64,000 nt of DNA. Origin: Proteiniphilum sp. (GTDB lineage: Bacteria > Bacteroidota > Bacteroidia > Bacteroidales > Dysgonomonadaceae). The notes under the pieces were generated by a model. The model saw nothing but the letters and a program-made list of their open reading frames with translations. It was not told the DNA's origin and made no database searches. The stretch spans positions 19,249 through 83,248 of the forward strand of contig JAQVWR010000002.1 of assembly GCA_028709605.1 (NCBI GenBank), written 5' to 3'. Shown in pieces: positions 8,770 to 19,297 of the stretch. Position numbers and translations under genes: made by a program. How positions within the stretch are numbered: position 1 is the stretch's first letter; each line of letters opens with the position of its first letter.

Positions 8770-9451
8770 TTTGCTCAGTGAGTTTTCTTATCTCTTCTTC
8801 CCGAATGTATGTGCCGTTTGCGGCGAAGAGCTGCTCTCTTCTGAGGAGTGCATCTGCCTGCGATGTCTTTACAAGTTACCCCGCACATACAATTTCCGTG
8901 AAAAGGATCATGCCGTGGAAAAACGGATGGCCGGCCGGATCCCGTTTGAGCGCATCGCCACCTTCTGTGTCTATGCCAAGGGAGGTGTCCTGCCTCCGCT
9001 GATCCATCAGCTGAAGTATCACCAAAGGAGTGAAATTGGTATTCTGCTGGGGCGATTGTACGGTGAGGACCTGCGGGGGAGTGATTTCCTTTCACCGATC
9101 GACCTGATAGTGCCGGTGCCGCTGCATCCTGGAAAGGAAAAACAGCGGGGATATAATCAGGCACATATGATTGCACAGGGGCTCTCGGTTGCTACCGGCC
9201 TTCCGCTGTCGGCTGGCAATCTCATTCGTGTGGTCTACAATCCTACCCAGACGCACCGTTCTCGTACCCAACGGTGGGAAAATGTGCGCGATATTTTCAG
9301 GGTCAGGGAGCCGAAGGCTTTTCAGGACAAACACCTCCTGTTGGTGGATGATGTGATCACCACCGGCTCTACACTGGAGGCCTGCGGGATCGCATTGATG
9401 AGTTGCAAAGGCGTGAAGATTAGCATTGCCACCCTCGGAGAGGTGTATTAA
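8756..9451 (+). CDS. comF: ComF-family phosphoribosyltransferase-like protein
   Basis: ComF proteins are linked to DNA uptake in competent bacteria; in others their role is unclear. The 231-residue protein has an N-terminal zinc-finger-like cysteine set (CAVCGEELLSSEECICLRC) and a C-terminal type I phosphoribosyltransferase fold with the PRPP-binding motif LLLVDDVITTGSTL. I chose the ATG at 8756 over the TTG at 8741 given by the ORF track because it gives a normal family start (MRRNDLLSEF) and a 14-bp overlap with recX. Confidence 0.92.
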   Translation: MRRNDLLSEFSYLFFPNVCAVCGEELLSSEECICLRCLYKLPRTYNFREKDHAVEKRMAGRIPFERIATFCVYAKGGVLPPLIHQLKYHQRSEIGILLGRLYGEDLRGSDFLSPIDLIVPVPLHPGKEKQRGYNQAHMIAQGLSVATGLPLSAGNLIRVVYNPTQTHRSRTQRWENVRDIFRVREPKAFQDKHLLLVDDVITTGSTLEACGIALMSCKGVKISIATLGEVY

Positions 9452-9496
9452 ACAGTTTTTTTCCCGGAAATAAAACTGACTTATGAAGGAAAAGCG

Positions 9497-9504
9497 TACT
9501 TTTG
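9497..9504 (+). promoter_or_regulatory. -7 box TACTTTTG for pyrE
   Basis: Perfect TAnnTTTG match in the 80-bp comF/pyrE gap, 27 nt before the pyrE ATG. No convincing -33 box. Confidence 0.55.
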
Positions 9505-9531
9505 TGCTTCATCTGAATAAATGAAAATAAT

Positions 9532-10185
9532 ATGCAAACCGTTCGAAAACTGACGGCAGAAAAACTGCTGCGAATAAAGGCAATCAAGTTGCAGCCCTCC
9601 AATCCCTTCACCTGGGCATCAGGCTGGGAATCTCCCATATATTGTGATAACCGGAAGCTGATGTCCTATCCGGCCGTTCGTAATTTCATCAAGGTGGAAT
9701 TTGCCCGGCTGATCCTGGAAAAGTATCCTCAGGCAGATGCCATCGCCGGGGTGGCCACCGGAGCCATTGCTCCCGGCGCACTGGTGGCGGATATCCTAGG
9801 GCTCCCGTTTGTTTATATCCGTTCCACCCCGAAAGATCATGGGTTGGAGAACCTGATCGAGGGAGATCTGAAACCCAAACAGAAGGTCGTAGTCATCGAG
9901 GATCTGGTTTCCACCGGAGGCAGCAGTCTCAAGGCAGTGGAGGCCATCCGCCGCGACGGATCGGATGTGCTGGGCATGGTGGCGGTCTTCACCTACGGTT
10001 TTCCGCAAGCCTTACAGCGCATGCAGGAGGAAAGAGTGGAGCTGACTACCCTCTGCGATTATGATGCGATTCTCGACGAGGCGCTGGCAACCGATTACAT
10101 CGATGAGTCGGAACTCAGGATGCTGCAGGACTGGCGCCGGGATCCCGAAAATTGGGGACAAACGTCTAAAAAAACCAAGAGATGA
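9532..10185 (+). CDS. pyrE: Orotate phosphoribosyltransferase
   Basis: Fifth step of UMP synthesis: orotate plus PRPP gives orotidine monophosphate. The 217-residue protein has the substrate segments FTWASGWESPIYCDNR, the Lys-containing STPKDHG loop and the PRPP motif VVVIEDLVSTGGSS. It overlaps the next gene by four bases (ATGA), so the SRPBCC protein is translated from the same message. Confidence 0.97.
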   Translation: MQTVRKLTAEKLLRIKAIKLQPSNPFTWASGWESPIYCDNRKLMSYPAVRNFIKVEFARLILEKYPQADAIAGVATGAIAPGALVADILGLPFVYIRSTPKDHGLENLIEGDLKPKQKVVVIEDLVSTGGSSLKAVEAIRRDGSDVLGMVAVFTYGFPQALQRMQEERVELTTLCDYDAILDEALATDYIDESELRMLQDWRRDPENWGQTSKKTKR

Positions 10186-10601
10186 CCGAATTTGTCAGTG
10201 ATACAAAAACTATCTTATACAGTGATTCTGATGTTTTCCGCGTTCTCTCAGATCTTCGCAAACTGGAACGGGTGAAAGATCGGATACCGGGTGATAAAAT
10301 CAGCGAATTCTCGTTCGATCAGGACAGTGTTTCCTTCCGGGTTGATCCGATCGGAAAGGTGACTTTTCTTGTGGAGGAACGGGAGCCTAACAAGCTGGTG
10401 AAGTTTAAATCCGACAAGCTGCCATTCAACATGTTCTTATGGATACAGCTGGTGGCGAAGGGGGAGAAGGATACCAGACTGCGCATGACTGTGCGGGCCG
10501 ACCTGAATCCGTTTATAAAAGGGATGGTCGAAAAACCAATGAGGGAGGTGGTAGATAAAATATCGGATGCTCTGGTTCAACTTCCTTATGACCGGCTGTG
10601 A
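10182..10601 (+). CDS. SRPBCC (START-like) domain protein
   Basis: A 139-residue single-domain protein of the SRPBCC/polyketide-cyclase superfamily, which binds hydrophobic ligands in a deep pocket. The N-terminal strand (FVSDTKTILYSDSDVFRVLSDL) and the C-terminal long helix (MVEKPMREVVDKISDALV) fit the fold. The ligand is unknown. The four-base overlap with pyrE is common in Bacteroidales. It ends 64 bp before the convergent GH95 gene. Confidence 0.85.
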   Translation: MTEFVSDTKTILYSDSDVFRVLSDLRKLERVKDRIPGDKISEFSFDQDSVSFRVDPIGKVTFLVEEREPNKLVKFKSDKLPFNMFLWIQLVAKGEKDTRLRMTVRADLNPFIKGMVEKPMREVVDKISDALVQLPYDRL

Positions 10602-10665
10602 CTCAGTTGAACCTGTCGGGGGGAAAACAGCAGTACCTTTCCGGGCTGTATGCATCTGTAATGGT

Positions 10666-13080
10666 TTATTCTTTCGCCAATTCTAATTGAATTCTGTCTC
10701 CTTTTTCCATGTTTATCGAGGCAAATCCGTCTTCGGTACTGATCTTTTTCCCGTTTTGTTTTACTGTTGAGGCATATGCGGGTATTTTTAACCTGATGCT
10801 GCCGGTTGTTTTGGCTGTCAGGGTCAGGGTAGTGACCTTATGCTCTTTCCACTCTGCGCTTACTTCAGCGCCGCCGCGTACGCACAGCCCTTTAAAACTG
10901 CCCGAAGCCCAGTTATCGGGCAGGGCCGGCAGCAGGTGGACATAACCATCCTGACTCTGGATCAGCATCTCCGCGATGCCGGCCGTGCCCCCCAGGTTGC
11001 CGTCGATCTGGAAAGGGGGATGGGCACAGAACAGATTGGGGTAGGTGCCCGCACGGCTGTTCCTGTCGGCTTCACTCTCCCCGGCAGGTTCCAGTAGGCT
11101 TTTTAGCAGCTTGTACGCCCTGTTGCCGTCATGCAGGCGGGCCCAGAAGTTGATCTTCCATGCGCGTGACCATCCGGTTCCGGCATCGCCGCGACGGTTG
11201 AGGGTTTTCCGTGCCGCCTCGGCCAGTTCGGGTGTGGTGACGGGTGATATCTGATGAGAGGGATACAGCCCGTAGAGATGGGAAACGTGCCGGTGTGTGG
11301 GATCTTGTTCCTCGTAATCCTCCAGCCACTCCTGCAGATACCCCCTGGGGCTGATTTGCAAAGGAGGTAGTTGAGGCAGGGCTTCACGTATCCCGGCGGT
11401 AATTTCATCTTCAACTCCCAGTATCCCTGCTGCAGAGAGAGTGTTGGTAAACAGCTCTTTCACCAGTTGCACATCCATCGTTGGGCCCATACAGATGAAT
11501 ACTGCGTCCCGGCTCCCGGGCAGATAAAATGCATTTTCCGGTGAAGAGGAAGGGGCTGTTACCAACCAGCCGTTTTTTGGTTCCCTGATCATACTGTTGA
11601 GGAAAAACTCTGCTGCACCGGACAGTACCGGATAGACAGACTGCAGATAATCTTTATCCCTTGTAAATGTATAATGTTCCCAGAGGTGTTCGCACAACCA
11701 TGCGCCACCGGTGTTGGTGGCACCCCACGAGGCATGTTCGCCGGGAGCGGTAAAACTCCACGGATTGCTCATCATGTGGGCTACCCATCCGGGTGCTCCG
11801 TAGAATGTTCTGGCGGTTGCCTCTCCTGATGGTGCGAGTGACCTGGTAAAGTTGATTAGCGGTTTGTGCAGTTCCGGTAGGTTACATACCTCTGCGGGCC
11901 AGTAGTTCATTTGCATATTGATGTTGAGGTGGTAGTCGCCATTCCAGGGGGTCTGTACCTGATTTGCCCACAACCCCTGCAGGTTAAGCGGCAATCTTTT
12001 TTCATTGGTCCCGCTAATCATCAGGTAGCGGCCATATTGGAAATAGAGTGCGGCAAATGCCGGATCGTCGTCTGATTGAAATAAAACAAGGCGCTCGTCG
12101 GTGGGTGTGGTATTTTCCTGTTTTCCCAGATTCAACTCCACCCGGTCGAATTTCTCTCTGTATGCAGCAATATGATCTTGCTTCAGTTTTTCAAACGAAC
12201 TTTTGTTTGCTGCTGCAAGCAGATTGTCAACCGTTGAGAGGTAACCCTTATCCAGCATATCGGTGGAGGTTGATACCAAGATAACCACCTCATCCGCATC
12301 AGAAATAATGAGTGATTTCCCTGCTGATCTGATTGTTCCCCCTTTATTGACAATCTCGATCTTCGTGAGGTAGCGCACTCCTTTATCACCGTTGTGGCCG
12401 TCATTCAGCTGGCCTTCCATCCATATGCAGTTCCCTTTCAGCGTGACAGTAGCCCTTTCAGGGCGGCTTATCTCCATCTCAAACGTGACAGATTGTTTCT
12501 TGTTGGCTGAAATCCTCATAGCCAAGAGGTCGTTAGCATGTGAGGCAAGATATTCCCGGGTGTAGGTTGTGTTGCCAATACTGAATTTTGTTGAGGCAAC
12601 GGCTTTGCTCAGTGAAAGCGTACGTTCGTAATCACGGATGTTGTCTGCCTGGGGATAGATGTAGGTGATATGCAGATCTCCCAGCATCTGAAAACAGCCA
12701 TAAGGCGCATCTTTTCCGTTCCCGAAGGCAGAGCCTTGTCCGCCACAACGGAATTGTTTGTACATGAGGTTTTGTGCATCAAGATTCTTGCCTTCGATCA
12801 GCAGCTTGCGGATTTCAGGCAAATATTGGATAGCATGAGGGTTGAGAGCTTCGGCATCTTCACTGCCTGACCACATCGTGATATCGTTCAGGATAATATG
12901 CTCTGTATGCACACCACCATCCGGCATCATTCCAATACGTCCGTTACCCAGTGGGAGGGCCTTCTCCCATGTGTCAGCGGGGAAATTGTAACGTAAAACC
13001 AGTTCCCGGTTGCTCTGAGCTTTGTTGCAGGAAAGCAGCAAGATTGCTGCGAATGGAAGTAGTAAATTGTTTATTTTCAT
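10666..13080 (-). CDS. GH95-family alpha-L-fucosidase lipoprotein
   Basis: Glycoside hydrolase family 95 enzymes invert and release alpha-1,2-linked fucose (some members act on galactose). The 804-residue protein has a lipoprotein signal (ILLLSC, Cys about residue 18), an N-terminal beta-sandwich ([12 protein letters not shown]) and an (alpha/alpha)6 catalytic barrel. Visible family residues include the paired Asn in [12 protein letters not shown], the Glu in [23 protein letters not shown] and the Asp in [16 protein letters not shown]. It follows fucP by 85 nt in a fucose-use operon. Location is periplasmic or cell-surface. Confidence 0.93.
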   Translation of the reverse strand: MKINNLLLPFAAILLLSCNKAQSNRELVLRYNFPADTWEKALPLGNGRIGMMPDGGVHTEHIILNDITMWSGSEDAEALNPHAIQYLPEIRKLLIEGKNLDAQNLMYKQFRCGGQGSAFGNGKDAPYGCFQMLGDLHITYIYPQADNIRDYERTLSLSKAVASTKFSIGNTTYTREYLASHANDLLAMRISANKKQSVTFEMEISRPERATVTLKGNCIWMEGQLNDGHNGDKGVRYLTKIEIVNKGGTIRSAGKSLIISDADEVVILVSTSTDMLDKGYLSTVDNLLAAANKSSFEKLKQDHIAAYREKFDRVELNLGKQENTTPTDERLVLFQSDDDPAFAALYFQYGRYLMISGTNEKRLPLNLQGLWANQVQTPWNGDYHLNINMQMNYWPAEVCNLPELHKPLINFTRSLAPSGEATARTFYGAPGWVAHMMSNPWSFTAPGEHASWGATNTGGAWLCEHLWEHYTFTRDKDYLQSVYPVLSGAAEFFLNSMIREPKNGWLVTAPSSSPENAFYLPGSRDAVFICMGPTMDVQLVKELFTNTLSAAGILGVEDEITAGIREALPQLPPLQISPRGYLQEWLEDYEEQDPTHRHVSHLYGLYPSHQISPVTTPELAEAARKTLNRRGDAGTGWSRAWKINFWARLHDGNRAYKLLKSLLEPAGESEADRNSRAGTYPNLFCAHPPFQIDGNLGGTAGIAEMLIQSQDGYVHLLPALPDNWASGSFKGLCVRGGAEVSAEWKEHKVTTLTLTAKTTGSIRLKIPAYASTVKQNGKKISTEDGFASINMEKGDRIQLELAKE

Positions 13081-13165
13081 TTGTTGATGGTTTTCAATTC
13101 CTACATTGTTTACCCGTTCAAAGAAGAAAGGATGTTTGTTCCCAGGAAACGGTTCAAATTCTGTA

Positions 13166-14500
13166 TTATGTGGGATAATGTTGTTTCTGATTCACTGAAT
13201 CGAGTTGAGATGTCCGCAAGCCGTACGTCAGGACCATGACAAAACAGATGAAGGGCAGGATAAACGAGGCATTCACGGCCGGCAGCCAGCCAATGTTACC
13301 CAGATCGATAATAGCTCCCTGCAATGGCGGCATCAGCGCCCCGCCTACAATGGCCATTACCAGTCCGGCTGCACCCAGTGTGGCGTCGTCGCCCAATCCT
13401 TTCAGCGCGATCCCGTATATGGTGGGGAACATGAGCGACATAAAAACAGAGGTGGCCACTAAACAATACAAGCCGGTCATCCCGCCGATAAAAATAATCC
13501 CCAGTGTGGTTGCTATCGCCCCGACGGCAAAAAGAGCGAGCATGCGCGACGGTTTTAAATATTTCATCAGGTAGGTGCTGATAAAACGGCTCGACAGGAA
13601 CAAAAGCATCGCTAAAATATTATAGCGTTGTGCCGCTGCTTTTGGAATATTAATATTTTCAGCATACTGGATAATAAATGTCCAGCACATGATTTGGGCA
13701 GCTACATAGAAGAACTGTGCAATGACTCCTTCCCGATAGTTCCGGTTTTTCAACAGTCTTTTTGCGGCGTCTGCCGCCCGGATGCTGCTTCGTTCTGCCG
13801 TCTGTGTTACCGGCATCCTGACGAGTGCGATGATCACGAACATCAGGAGCACCACCCCGCCGATGATGACATACGGGTTGCGGATAATGGCCAGATCGTG
13901 TGTGCGGATAACGGCTTTCTCCGCTTCGCTCAAAGTCGGGAACAGCAGGTTGCCTGCTGCGTCTCTTCTTTCCGAGTCGAGGGAGGTGAGCACGTAGTTC
14001 GATGCCACGAACATACCGAGGAGTGAGCCCAGCGGGTTGAAAGACTGTGCAAAGTTCAATCGACGTGTAGAGGTGGCTTCGTCACCCATTGAGATGATGT
14101 AGGGATTGGCGGTCGTTTCCAGAAAAGCCAGTCCAAAGGTCAGGATGTAGAGCGATAAGAGGAAAAAGGAGAACGTCTCGAACCGGGCTGCAGGGATAAA
14201 CAGGAAAGCGCCGGTGGCATAGAGCGCCAGCCCCAGCAGGATCCCCTTTTTATAGCTGTATTTCCTCACGAAAAGTGCTGCCGGGATGGCCATGGTTCCG
14301 TATCCGCCGTAAAATGCGAATTGGATCAGCGCCGCTTCAGAATTAGGAATCTCCATGATTGAACGGAACGCGGCTACCATCGGGTTGGTGATGTCGTTGG
14401 CAAATCCCCATAAAGCAAAAAGGCTGGTGATAAGGATAAACGGAATAAGGTGTTTTTGATCGATAACCTTGCCTCTCATACGTCTGTTCTCTAAGATCAT
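13166..14500 (-). CDS. fucP: L-fucose:H+ symporter
   Basis: Major-facilitator permease that brings L-fucose across the inner membrane. The 444-residue protein has about twelve hydrophobic segments and the N-terminal FucP signature [20 protein letters not shown], plus [14 protein letters not shown]-like motifs ([18 protein letters not shown]). Its ATG overlaps the fucI stop (ATGA), which supports the start at 14500 and coupling to fucI. A later Met (MRGKVIDQ, seven codons in) is an alternative. Confidence 0.94.
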   Translation of the reverse strand: MILENRRMRGKVIDQKHLIPFILITSLFALWGFANDITNPMVAAFRSIMEIPNSEAALIQFAFYGGYGTMAIPAALFVRKYSYKKGILLGLALYATGAFLFIPAARFETFSFFLLSLYILTFGLAFLETTANPYIISMGDEATSTRRLNFAQSFNPLGSLLGMFVASNYVLTSLDSERRDAAGNLLFPTLSEAEKAVIRTHDLAIIRNPYVIIGGVVLLMFVIIALVRMPVTQTAERSSIRAADAAKRLLKNRNYREGVIAQFFYVAAQIMCWTFIIQYAENINIPKAAAQRYNILAMLLFLSSRFISTYLMKYLKPSRMLALFAVGAIATTLGIIFIGGMTGLYCLVATSVFMSLMFPTIYGIALKGLGDDATLGAAGLVMAIVGGALMPPLQGAIIDLGNIGWLPAVNASFILPFICFVMVLTYGLRTSQLDSVNQKQHYPT

Positions 14501-16266
14501 TTGTAAATCGATCCGAAATTCGCACAGGCGCGGTAGTCGGCACCTTCCTTGTCCATACCGAAGGCGTTCCAGGCTGCGGGGCGGAAGATGTCACGATCAT
14601 CTATGTTGTGCATAGAGACAGGTATGCGAAGCATCGCGGCCAGCGTGATCAGATCTTTTCCGATATGTCCGTAGCTGATGGCACCATGGTTGGCTCCCCA
14701 ATTGTTCATCACCGAGTAGACATCCCTGAATGCCGGCTTGTCGGTCAGGCGGGGTGCGAACCAGGTGGTAGGCCATGTTTTGTCGGTTCGTTCGTCAAGA
14801 ATCCGGTGTACGTCCGTATCGAGCTCCACCGTCCATCCTTCCGCGATCTGCAGCACGGGGCCGAGATTCTTTATCATGTTCAGCCGGCTCATCGTGACCG
14901 GCATGCCGCCTTCCGAAAGGAAGTTGGAGGAGTATCCTCCTCCCCGGAAGTAGTCACGATTGGCCGGATACCATGTGGTGGCGGCCAGGCAATCTTTCAC
15001 CTCTTGTTCGGATATTTCCCAGAAAGGCTTCATCGAAGGAGCTCCGTTGCAGCGTTGTTTGCCGGTACCGTCGAGGGTGGTGGACCCGGAGTTGATCAGG
15101 TGGATAATCCCATTCGATGCTTTTCCGGTAAGGGTCTTCCCGGCAACTTCCCGTATCGCTTCAGGACTCCAGTAAGTGCGTACGTCGGAGAAGATCTGCG
15201 CCCTGTTGGTGAGCAGGTGCCCGAAAAGCATCGCCACGCCGTTCAAGGCATCGTTCTCCGTTGCTACTACGAAGGGCTCGCGCAATCCGTCCCAGTCGAA
15301 GGAGCTGTTCAGTACCGCTTCCGAAAAATCACCGTTCGGGAGAAAATCGGTCCATTGGCGTTGTCCCTGGAACCCGGCGGCGATAGCGTTGTGGCCGATC
15401 GCCTCTTCTTTGAAACCCATTGCCTCCAGTCTTTTGTTGCCGGTCATCAGGTCGCGGATGATAAGGGTCATTTTTACCACGAATTCCCAATCTGCATCCA
15501 TCTCGGTCCGTGATTTTCGTTTAGCTTCAGAGTTGAAGTCGGTTCCTTCATTCGGCTTGCAATATTTTTCCGTCCAGGCCAAGGCTCGGGCATACTCCTC
15601 CCGGTCGTAAATATCCTCCCGGATGCGGCGCAGTATTTCCGTTGAATCCACCGATTCGTTGCGCATACCGAGGTAGTTCTGAAAGAAATCGGGGTTCACG
15701 ATCGATCCGGCAATACCCATGGAGACACTGCCGATGGAAAGATAAGAGCGCCCCCGCATTGTAGCGACGGCTTGTGCTGCCCGGGCGAAGCGAAGTATCT
15801 TTTCGGCCACATCTTCCGGAATGGTATTGTCGGATGCATGCTGTACGTCCCTGCCGTAAATGCCGTAGGCCGGTAACCCTTTTTGGGCGTGAGCTGCCAG
15901 TACGGCTGCCAGGAAAACCGCTCCCGGGCGTTCTGTGCCGTTGAAACCCCAGATCGCTTTGGGATAGTAGGGGTTCATATCCATCGTCTCGGATCCGTAG
16001 CACCAGCATGAGGTCACCGTAATGGTGGCGCCTACTCCTGAGCGCTCAAACTTTTCGGCACAGGCGGCACTTTCCCCTACGCGCCCAATGGTAGTATCGG
16101 AAATCACACACTCCACAGGGCTCCCATCCCCGTTCTTCAGATTGGCACTGATCAGTTGCGCAACCGATTTGGCTAAGTTCATGGTTTTCTCCTCGAGGCT
16201 TTCTCTTACACCTCCCTGCCGTCCGTCAATTGCCGGACGGATACCGATTTTTGGATACTTGTTCAT
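14497..16266 (-). CDS. fucI: L-fucose isomerase
   Basis: Mn2+-dependent aldose-ketose isomerase converting L-fucose to L-fuculose. The 589-residue form starts at [19 protein letters not shown], the normal family start; the ORF-track start 16 codons upstream (MTANECCCC...) is an extension. Motifs include [15 protein letters not shown] and the C-terminal ...[18 protein letters not shown]. It leads the operon fucI-fucP-GH95. Fuculokinase (fucK) and aldolase (fucA), which complete the usual pathway, are not in the window. Confidence 0.95.
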   Translation of the reverse strand: MNKYPKIGIRPAIDGRQGGVRESLEEKTMNLAKSVAQLISANLKNGDGSPVECVISDTTIGRVGESAACAEKFERSGVGATITVTSCWCYGSETMDMNPYYPKAIWGFNGTERPGAVFLAAVLAAHAQKGLPAYGIYGRDVQHASDNTIPEDVAEKILRFARAAQAVATMRGRSYLSIGSVSMGIAGSIVNPDFFQNYLGMRNESVDSTEILRRIREDIYDREEYARALAWTEKYCKPNEGTDFNSEAKRKSRTEMDADWEFVVKMTLIIRDLMTGNKRLEAMGFKEEAIGHNAIAAGFQGQRQWTDFLPNGDFSEAVLNSSFDWDGLREPFVVATENDALNGVAMLFGHLLTNRAQIFSDVRTYWSPEAIREVAGKTLTGKASNGIIHLINSGSTTLDGTGKQRCNGAPSMKPFWEISEQEVKDCLAATTWYPANRDYFRGGGYSSNFLSEGGMPVTMSRLNMIKNLGPVLQIAEGWTVELDTDVHRILDERTDKTWPTTWFAPRLTDKPAFRDVYSVMNNWGANHGAISYGHIGKDLITLAAMLRIPVSMHNIDDRDIFRPAAWNAFGMDKEGADYRACANFGSIYK

Positions 16267-16363
16267 TGTTGTGTCTCTTGCTGTCCGGCAGCAGCAACAT
16301 TCGTTTGCTGTCATCGGCTCACATAGTTGTTCTTACCGGAGCTTCGTGATTTTCCTGTGCAAT

Positions 16364-16399
16364 ATCAGCATTCAATTAACTGTTCTGAACTATGCTGAT
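16364..16399 (-). promoter_or_regulatory. Candidate operator: inverted repeat at the fuc transcription start
   Basis: ATCAGCA-TTCA ... TGAA-CTA-TGCTGAT forms a two-part inverted repeat (7 bp plus 4 bp, 11-nt centre). It begins one base downstream of the -7-like box of fucI on the minus strand, so a bound repressor would cover the start site. It could instead act as a leader hairpin. Confidence 0.5.
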
Positions 16400-16400
16400 G

Positions 16401-16430
16401 CAAAGAAATGATAAATAAGCTAATAACAAA
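16401..16430 (-). promoter_or_regulatory. Probable fucI-fucP-GH95 promoter
   Basis: On the minus strand TTTG (16427-16430), an 18-bp spacer, then TTTCTTTG (16401-16408), which differs from the TAnnTTTG -7 consensus at one of its six fixed positions. The weak -7 box fits a regulated promoter. It is 135 nt before the fucI start. Confidence 0.45.
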
Positions 16431-16478
16431 AATTTGCGGGTATGTTCTTCAACATGTTTTCCTTGTGATTGAAAAGTT

Positions 16479-16515
16479 ACCGGCCGGACTCTTCACAGGG
16501 GCCGGCCGGTTTTTG
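16479..16515. terminator. Terminator-like hairpin after the NigD-like gene
   Basis: Perfect 9-bp stem ACCGGCCGG/CCGGCCGGT with a 14-nt loop. A five-T run follows on the plus strand; on the minus strand AACTTTTC follows. It lies 56 bp beyond the minus-strand NigD-like gene, so it most likely ends that transcript, perhaps working both ways. Confidence 0.6.
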
Positions 16516-16570
16516 GAAAATCAAAAAGTCATATAAGAAATAGAACTAATTTTAAGTGGTCTTCTGTCTG

Positions 16571-17305
16571 TTAATTGTATTCGTTTGAAGAGATCACAGG
16601 GATTGGCATCTCCGTGCGTGCATTCACGGCTGCCTGGTTATACCGGTAAACCACATCATATGTGACATCCCCGTCGTGGTCTTTCACCTTGACGGACAAC
16701 TTCAACGAGTCGGCATCATGTGATCTCAGAGGTTTCAGGTCGAAACAGACAAAGCCTTCGTAGAGCTTGGTCTGACTGCTTTGATAGGCGTTGTGTCGGA
16801 ATTCGAGGTCGACGGCATCCGCCGAGGCCTCCGACGAGAGGGTGTTCTTTACCAGGTTGATTGCATGCGGTCGGATGCCTCCGTAGTTGAACATAAAAGA
16901 AACGTTCAGGTAATCTCCCCCAATCCAGATGGCGTTTGTTTTCACCGGATCGTTCCCGATGCTGTCCGCATTCTGGGAATTCAGTTCGATCACCTGTTTG
17001 GTGAGAATATTCCAGATATCATTGACCTTGATATAGTGGTCGTATCCGCTTTGTGCGTCCGATAAAAGGGTGTAGTTCAGAAATACCCGCTGATTATAGG
17101 AGGGAGAATAGCGCACGGTACTGGCTGCCGGCCAGAGCCTTTTGCCATTGTCGAGCAGCAGGGAATAGGCAGTTTCCCCTTCGGGAACCACCGTGGCGAT
17201 GTCGATGCCGAAATTTCCGAGCGAATGGGCGTTGTCGTCGCATGCAACAATCCCCATCAGGATTCCGACCGTTACCAGATAGCATGTAAAAACCGTCTTT
17301 TTCAT
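16571..17305 (-). CDS. NigD-like lipoprotein
   Basis: A 244-residue predicted lipoprotein: MKKTVFTCYLVTVGILMGIVAC with Cys at residue 22, followed directly by acidic residues (DDN), a pattern seen in surface-exported Bacteroidetes lipoproteins. The body (two beta-domains, with IDIATVVPEG near the start and LSVKVKDHDGDVTYDVVYRY near the end) resembles NigD-like proteins, which are common in Bacteroidales and of unknown function. I used the Met at 17305 because it gives the signal peptide; the ORF-track start is 26 codons further upstream. It has a gap of 143 nt after ygiQ, so it may have its own promoter, though I see no -7 match. Confidence 0.85.
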   Translation of the reverse strand: MKKTVFTCYLVTVGILMGIVACDDNAHSLGNFGIDIATVVPEGETAYSLLLDNGKRLWPAASTVRYSPSYNQRVFLNYTLLSDAQSGYDHYIKVNDIWNILTKQVIELNSQNADSIGNDPVKTNAIWIGGDYLNVSFMFNYGGIRPHAINLVKNTLSSEASADAVDLEFRHNAYQSSQTKLYEGFVCFDLKPLRSHDADSLKLSVKVKDHDGDVTYDVVYRYNQAAVNARTEMPIPVISSNEYN

Positions 17306-17448
17306 TCGATATCTATCTTGCACTTTATACTTGATAGATGGATAAAATGCAGAAACGCTGCATCGGTAAGAGAAAAACAACAATAATTAACATAGATTAA
17401 CCATTCTGCCGGTTATTCCGGTCGTTGACCGCTTTTGTCGGAAGGGGG

Positions 17449-19290
17449 TCATCCTTTCGGGTAGAGCTTGTGGATCAGATCCTGGCGGTTCATCTTTTTC
17501 AGGGCACGAATGATGCTCTTTTTGTTTTGCCCGTCGTGCCAGAAGAAGAACTGCCGTTGTGCATTTTTCTGTTCGCTGGTTCTTGCGGTGTAAACAGGCT
17601 CCAGGGTGTAGGGGTGGAAGCCGGTGTAATAGATCTCTGTGGCCAGCGTCATTGGGGATGGAGTGAAGTCCTGCACCTGTTCCAGTTTGAGGTGCAGCTC
17701 CTTGGTGATCGCGGCCAGCTCGGCCATATCCTCTTCACTGCACCCGGGATGGGAGGAGATGAAATAGGGGATCAGCTGCTGGTTGAGTCCTTCTGTGCGG
17801 TTCAGTGTATCAAAAATGCTTTTGAACCGGTAGAAAAGGTCGAAGGAGGGTTTACGCATGATCTTCAATGTGGCGTCGGAGGTGTGTTCCGGAGCGACCT
17901 TTAACCTTCCGGAGACATGTTTGGTAATGACTTCCCGCAAATAGCTTTGTGTAGCCGCGTTGGTTGCGTCATTGCTGCTGGTGTGTAGCAACATGTCGTA
18001 GCGAATGCCGCTGCCGATGAATGATTTTTTCACGCCGGGGAGGGCGTCCACCGAATGATAGATATCCAGCAGGGGGGCATGGTCGGTGTTGAGATTGGGG
18101 CATACCTTCGGGAAGATGCAGGAGGGGCGATAGCATTTCTCACAGAGAGAGAGCTCTTTCCCCTGCATCCGGTACATGTTGGCCGATGGGCCTCCCAGGT
18201 CGCTGATGTATCCCTTGAAGCCGGGCAGGCGGGTGATTTTTTTCACCTCCTCCAGGATGGATCTTTTCGATCTGGAAGCAATAAATTTTCCCTGATGTGC
18301 CGAGATGGTGCAGAAGGCGCAGCCGCCGAAGCAGCCGCGATGCAGGTTTACGGAGAATTTGATCATCTCATAGGCAGGGATTCGCTTCTCCTTGTATTTG
18401 GGATGAGGCAGACGGGTGTAGGGAAGGTCGAAAGAAGCATCGATCTCTTCCTCTTGCATCGGCGGAAAGGGCGGGTTCACCACGAGGGTGCTGTTTTCCA
18501 CTCCCTGCAGGATGCGGGCCGCGTGGAGGCGGTTCGACTGCTCTTCCACCATTCGGAAATTGCGGGCCTGCTTGCGTTTGTCCTGCAGGCACTCTTCATG
18601 CGCGAAGAGCGTAATCTCTTCCGGAAAGGAGTTGGATGGGACGGCCTCCGGTGCACGGAGAAATGCTGTCTGGGGTATCCCGGTGATTTCGTCGATGCTT
18701 TTTCCTTGTCTCAGCTCGGCGATCAGTTGCTTCAACGGCTGTTCTCCCATCCCGTAGATCAGCAGCTCTGCACCGGTGTCGGCCAGGATGGTTTTGTGCA
18801 GCGCGTCATCCCAGTAGTCGTAGTGGGTCACCCTTCTCAGGGATGCCTCCACCCCTCCCAGCACGAGGGGCACCTCCGGATAAAGCTGCTTCAATATGCG
18901 GGAGTAGACTGTAACCGCCCGGTCGGGACGCATATCGGAGCGCCCGTCGGGGGTATAGGCATCATTCGAGCGAAGCCGTTTGTTGGCCGTATAGCGATTG
19001 ATCATGGAATCCATCACGCCCGACGTCACGGCGAAGAAGAGACGTGGCACACCCAGTTTCCGGAAGTCACGCAGATCATCTCGCCAGTTGGGCTGCGGTA
19101 CGATGGCTACCCGCAGTCCCTCGCTTTCCAGCAGACGCCCGATCACGGCGGTACCGAAAGAGGGGTGGTCCACATAGGCGTCACCCGAGAAGAGGATCAC
19201 ATCGGCCTCCTCCCATCCGCGAAGAGCCATTTCTTTCTTCGTCGTGGGCAGCCAGTCGGTCAGTTGCAGTGATTTCTCTTCCATACGCAT
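17449..19290 (-). CDS. YgiQ-family radical SAM protein
   Basis: Radical SAM enzyme of unknown reaction, widespread in anaerobes. The 613-residue protein has an N-terminal B12-binding-like domain (DVILFSGDAYVDHPSFG, LVLGGVEASLRRVTHYDYW) and the 4Fe-4S cluster motif CFGGCAFC (the CxxxCxxC pattern) in the middle, followed by a second cysteine group (CEKCYRPSCIFPKVC) and the PEHTSDATLKIMRKP segment typical of the family. It starts 8 nt after sulP, so both are probably on one message. The Met two codons in (19284) is an equally good start. Confidence 0.93.
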   Translation of the reverse strand: MRMEEKSLQLTDWLPTTKKEMALRGWEEADVILFSGDAYVDHPSFGTAVIGRLLESEGLRVAIVPQPNWRDDLRDFRKLGVPRLFFAVTSGVMDSMINRYTANKRLRSNDAYTPDGRSDMRPDRAVTVYSRILKQLYPEVPLVLGGVEASLRRVTHYDYWDDALHKTILADTGAELLIYGMGEQPLKQLIAELRQGKSIDEITGIPQTAFLRAPEAVPSNSFPEEITLFAHEECLQDKRKQARNFRMVEEQSNRLHAARILQGVENSTLVVNPPFPPMQEEEIDASFDLPYTRLPHPKYKEKRIPAYEMIKFSVNLHRGCFGGCAFCTISAHQGKFIASRSKRSILEEVKKITRLPGFKGYISDLGGPSANMYRMQGKELSLCEKCYRPSCIFPKVCPNLNTDHAPLLDIYHSVDALPGVKKSFIGSGIRYDMLLHTSSNDATNAATQSYLREVITKHVSGRLKVAPEHTSDATLKIMRKPSFDLFYRFKSIFDTLNRTEGLNQQLIPYFISSHPGCSEEDMAELAAITKELHLKLEQVQDFTPSPMTLATEIYYTGFHPYTLEPVYTARTSEQKNAQRQFFFWHDGQNKKSIIRALKKMNRQDLIHKLYPKG

Positions 19291-19297
19291 CCCGCTT

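Noticed and set aside
14608-15513. 301-aa plus-strand ORF opposite fucI
   Set aside because: Shadow of fucI; composition is Arg/Gly/His-rich and no motif is seen.
18055-19272. 405-aa plus-strand ORF opposite ygiQ
   Set aside because: Same shadow effect; no promoter, domain or signal, and the radical SAM gene on the minus strand is clear.
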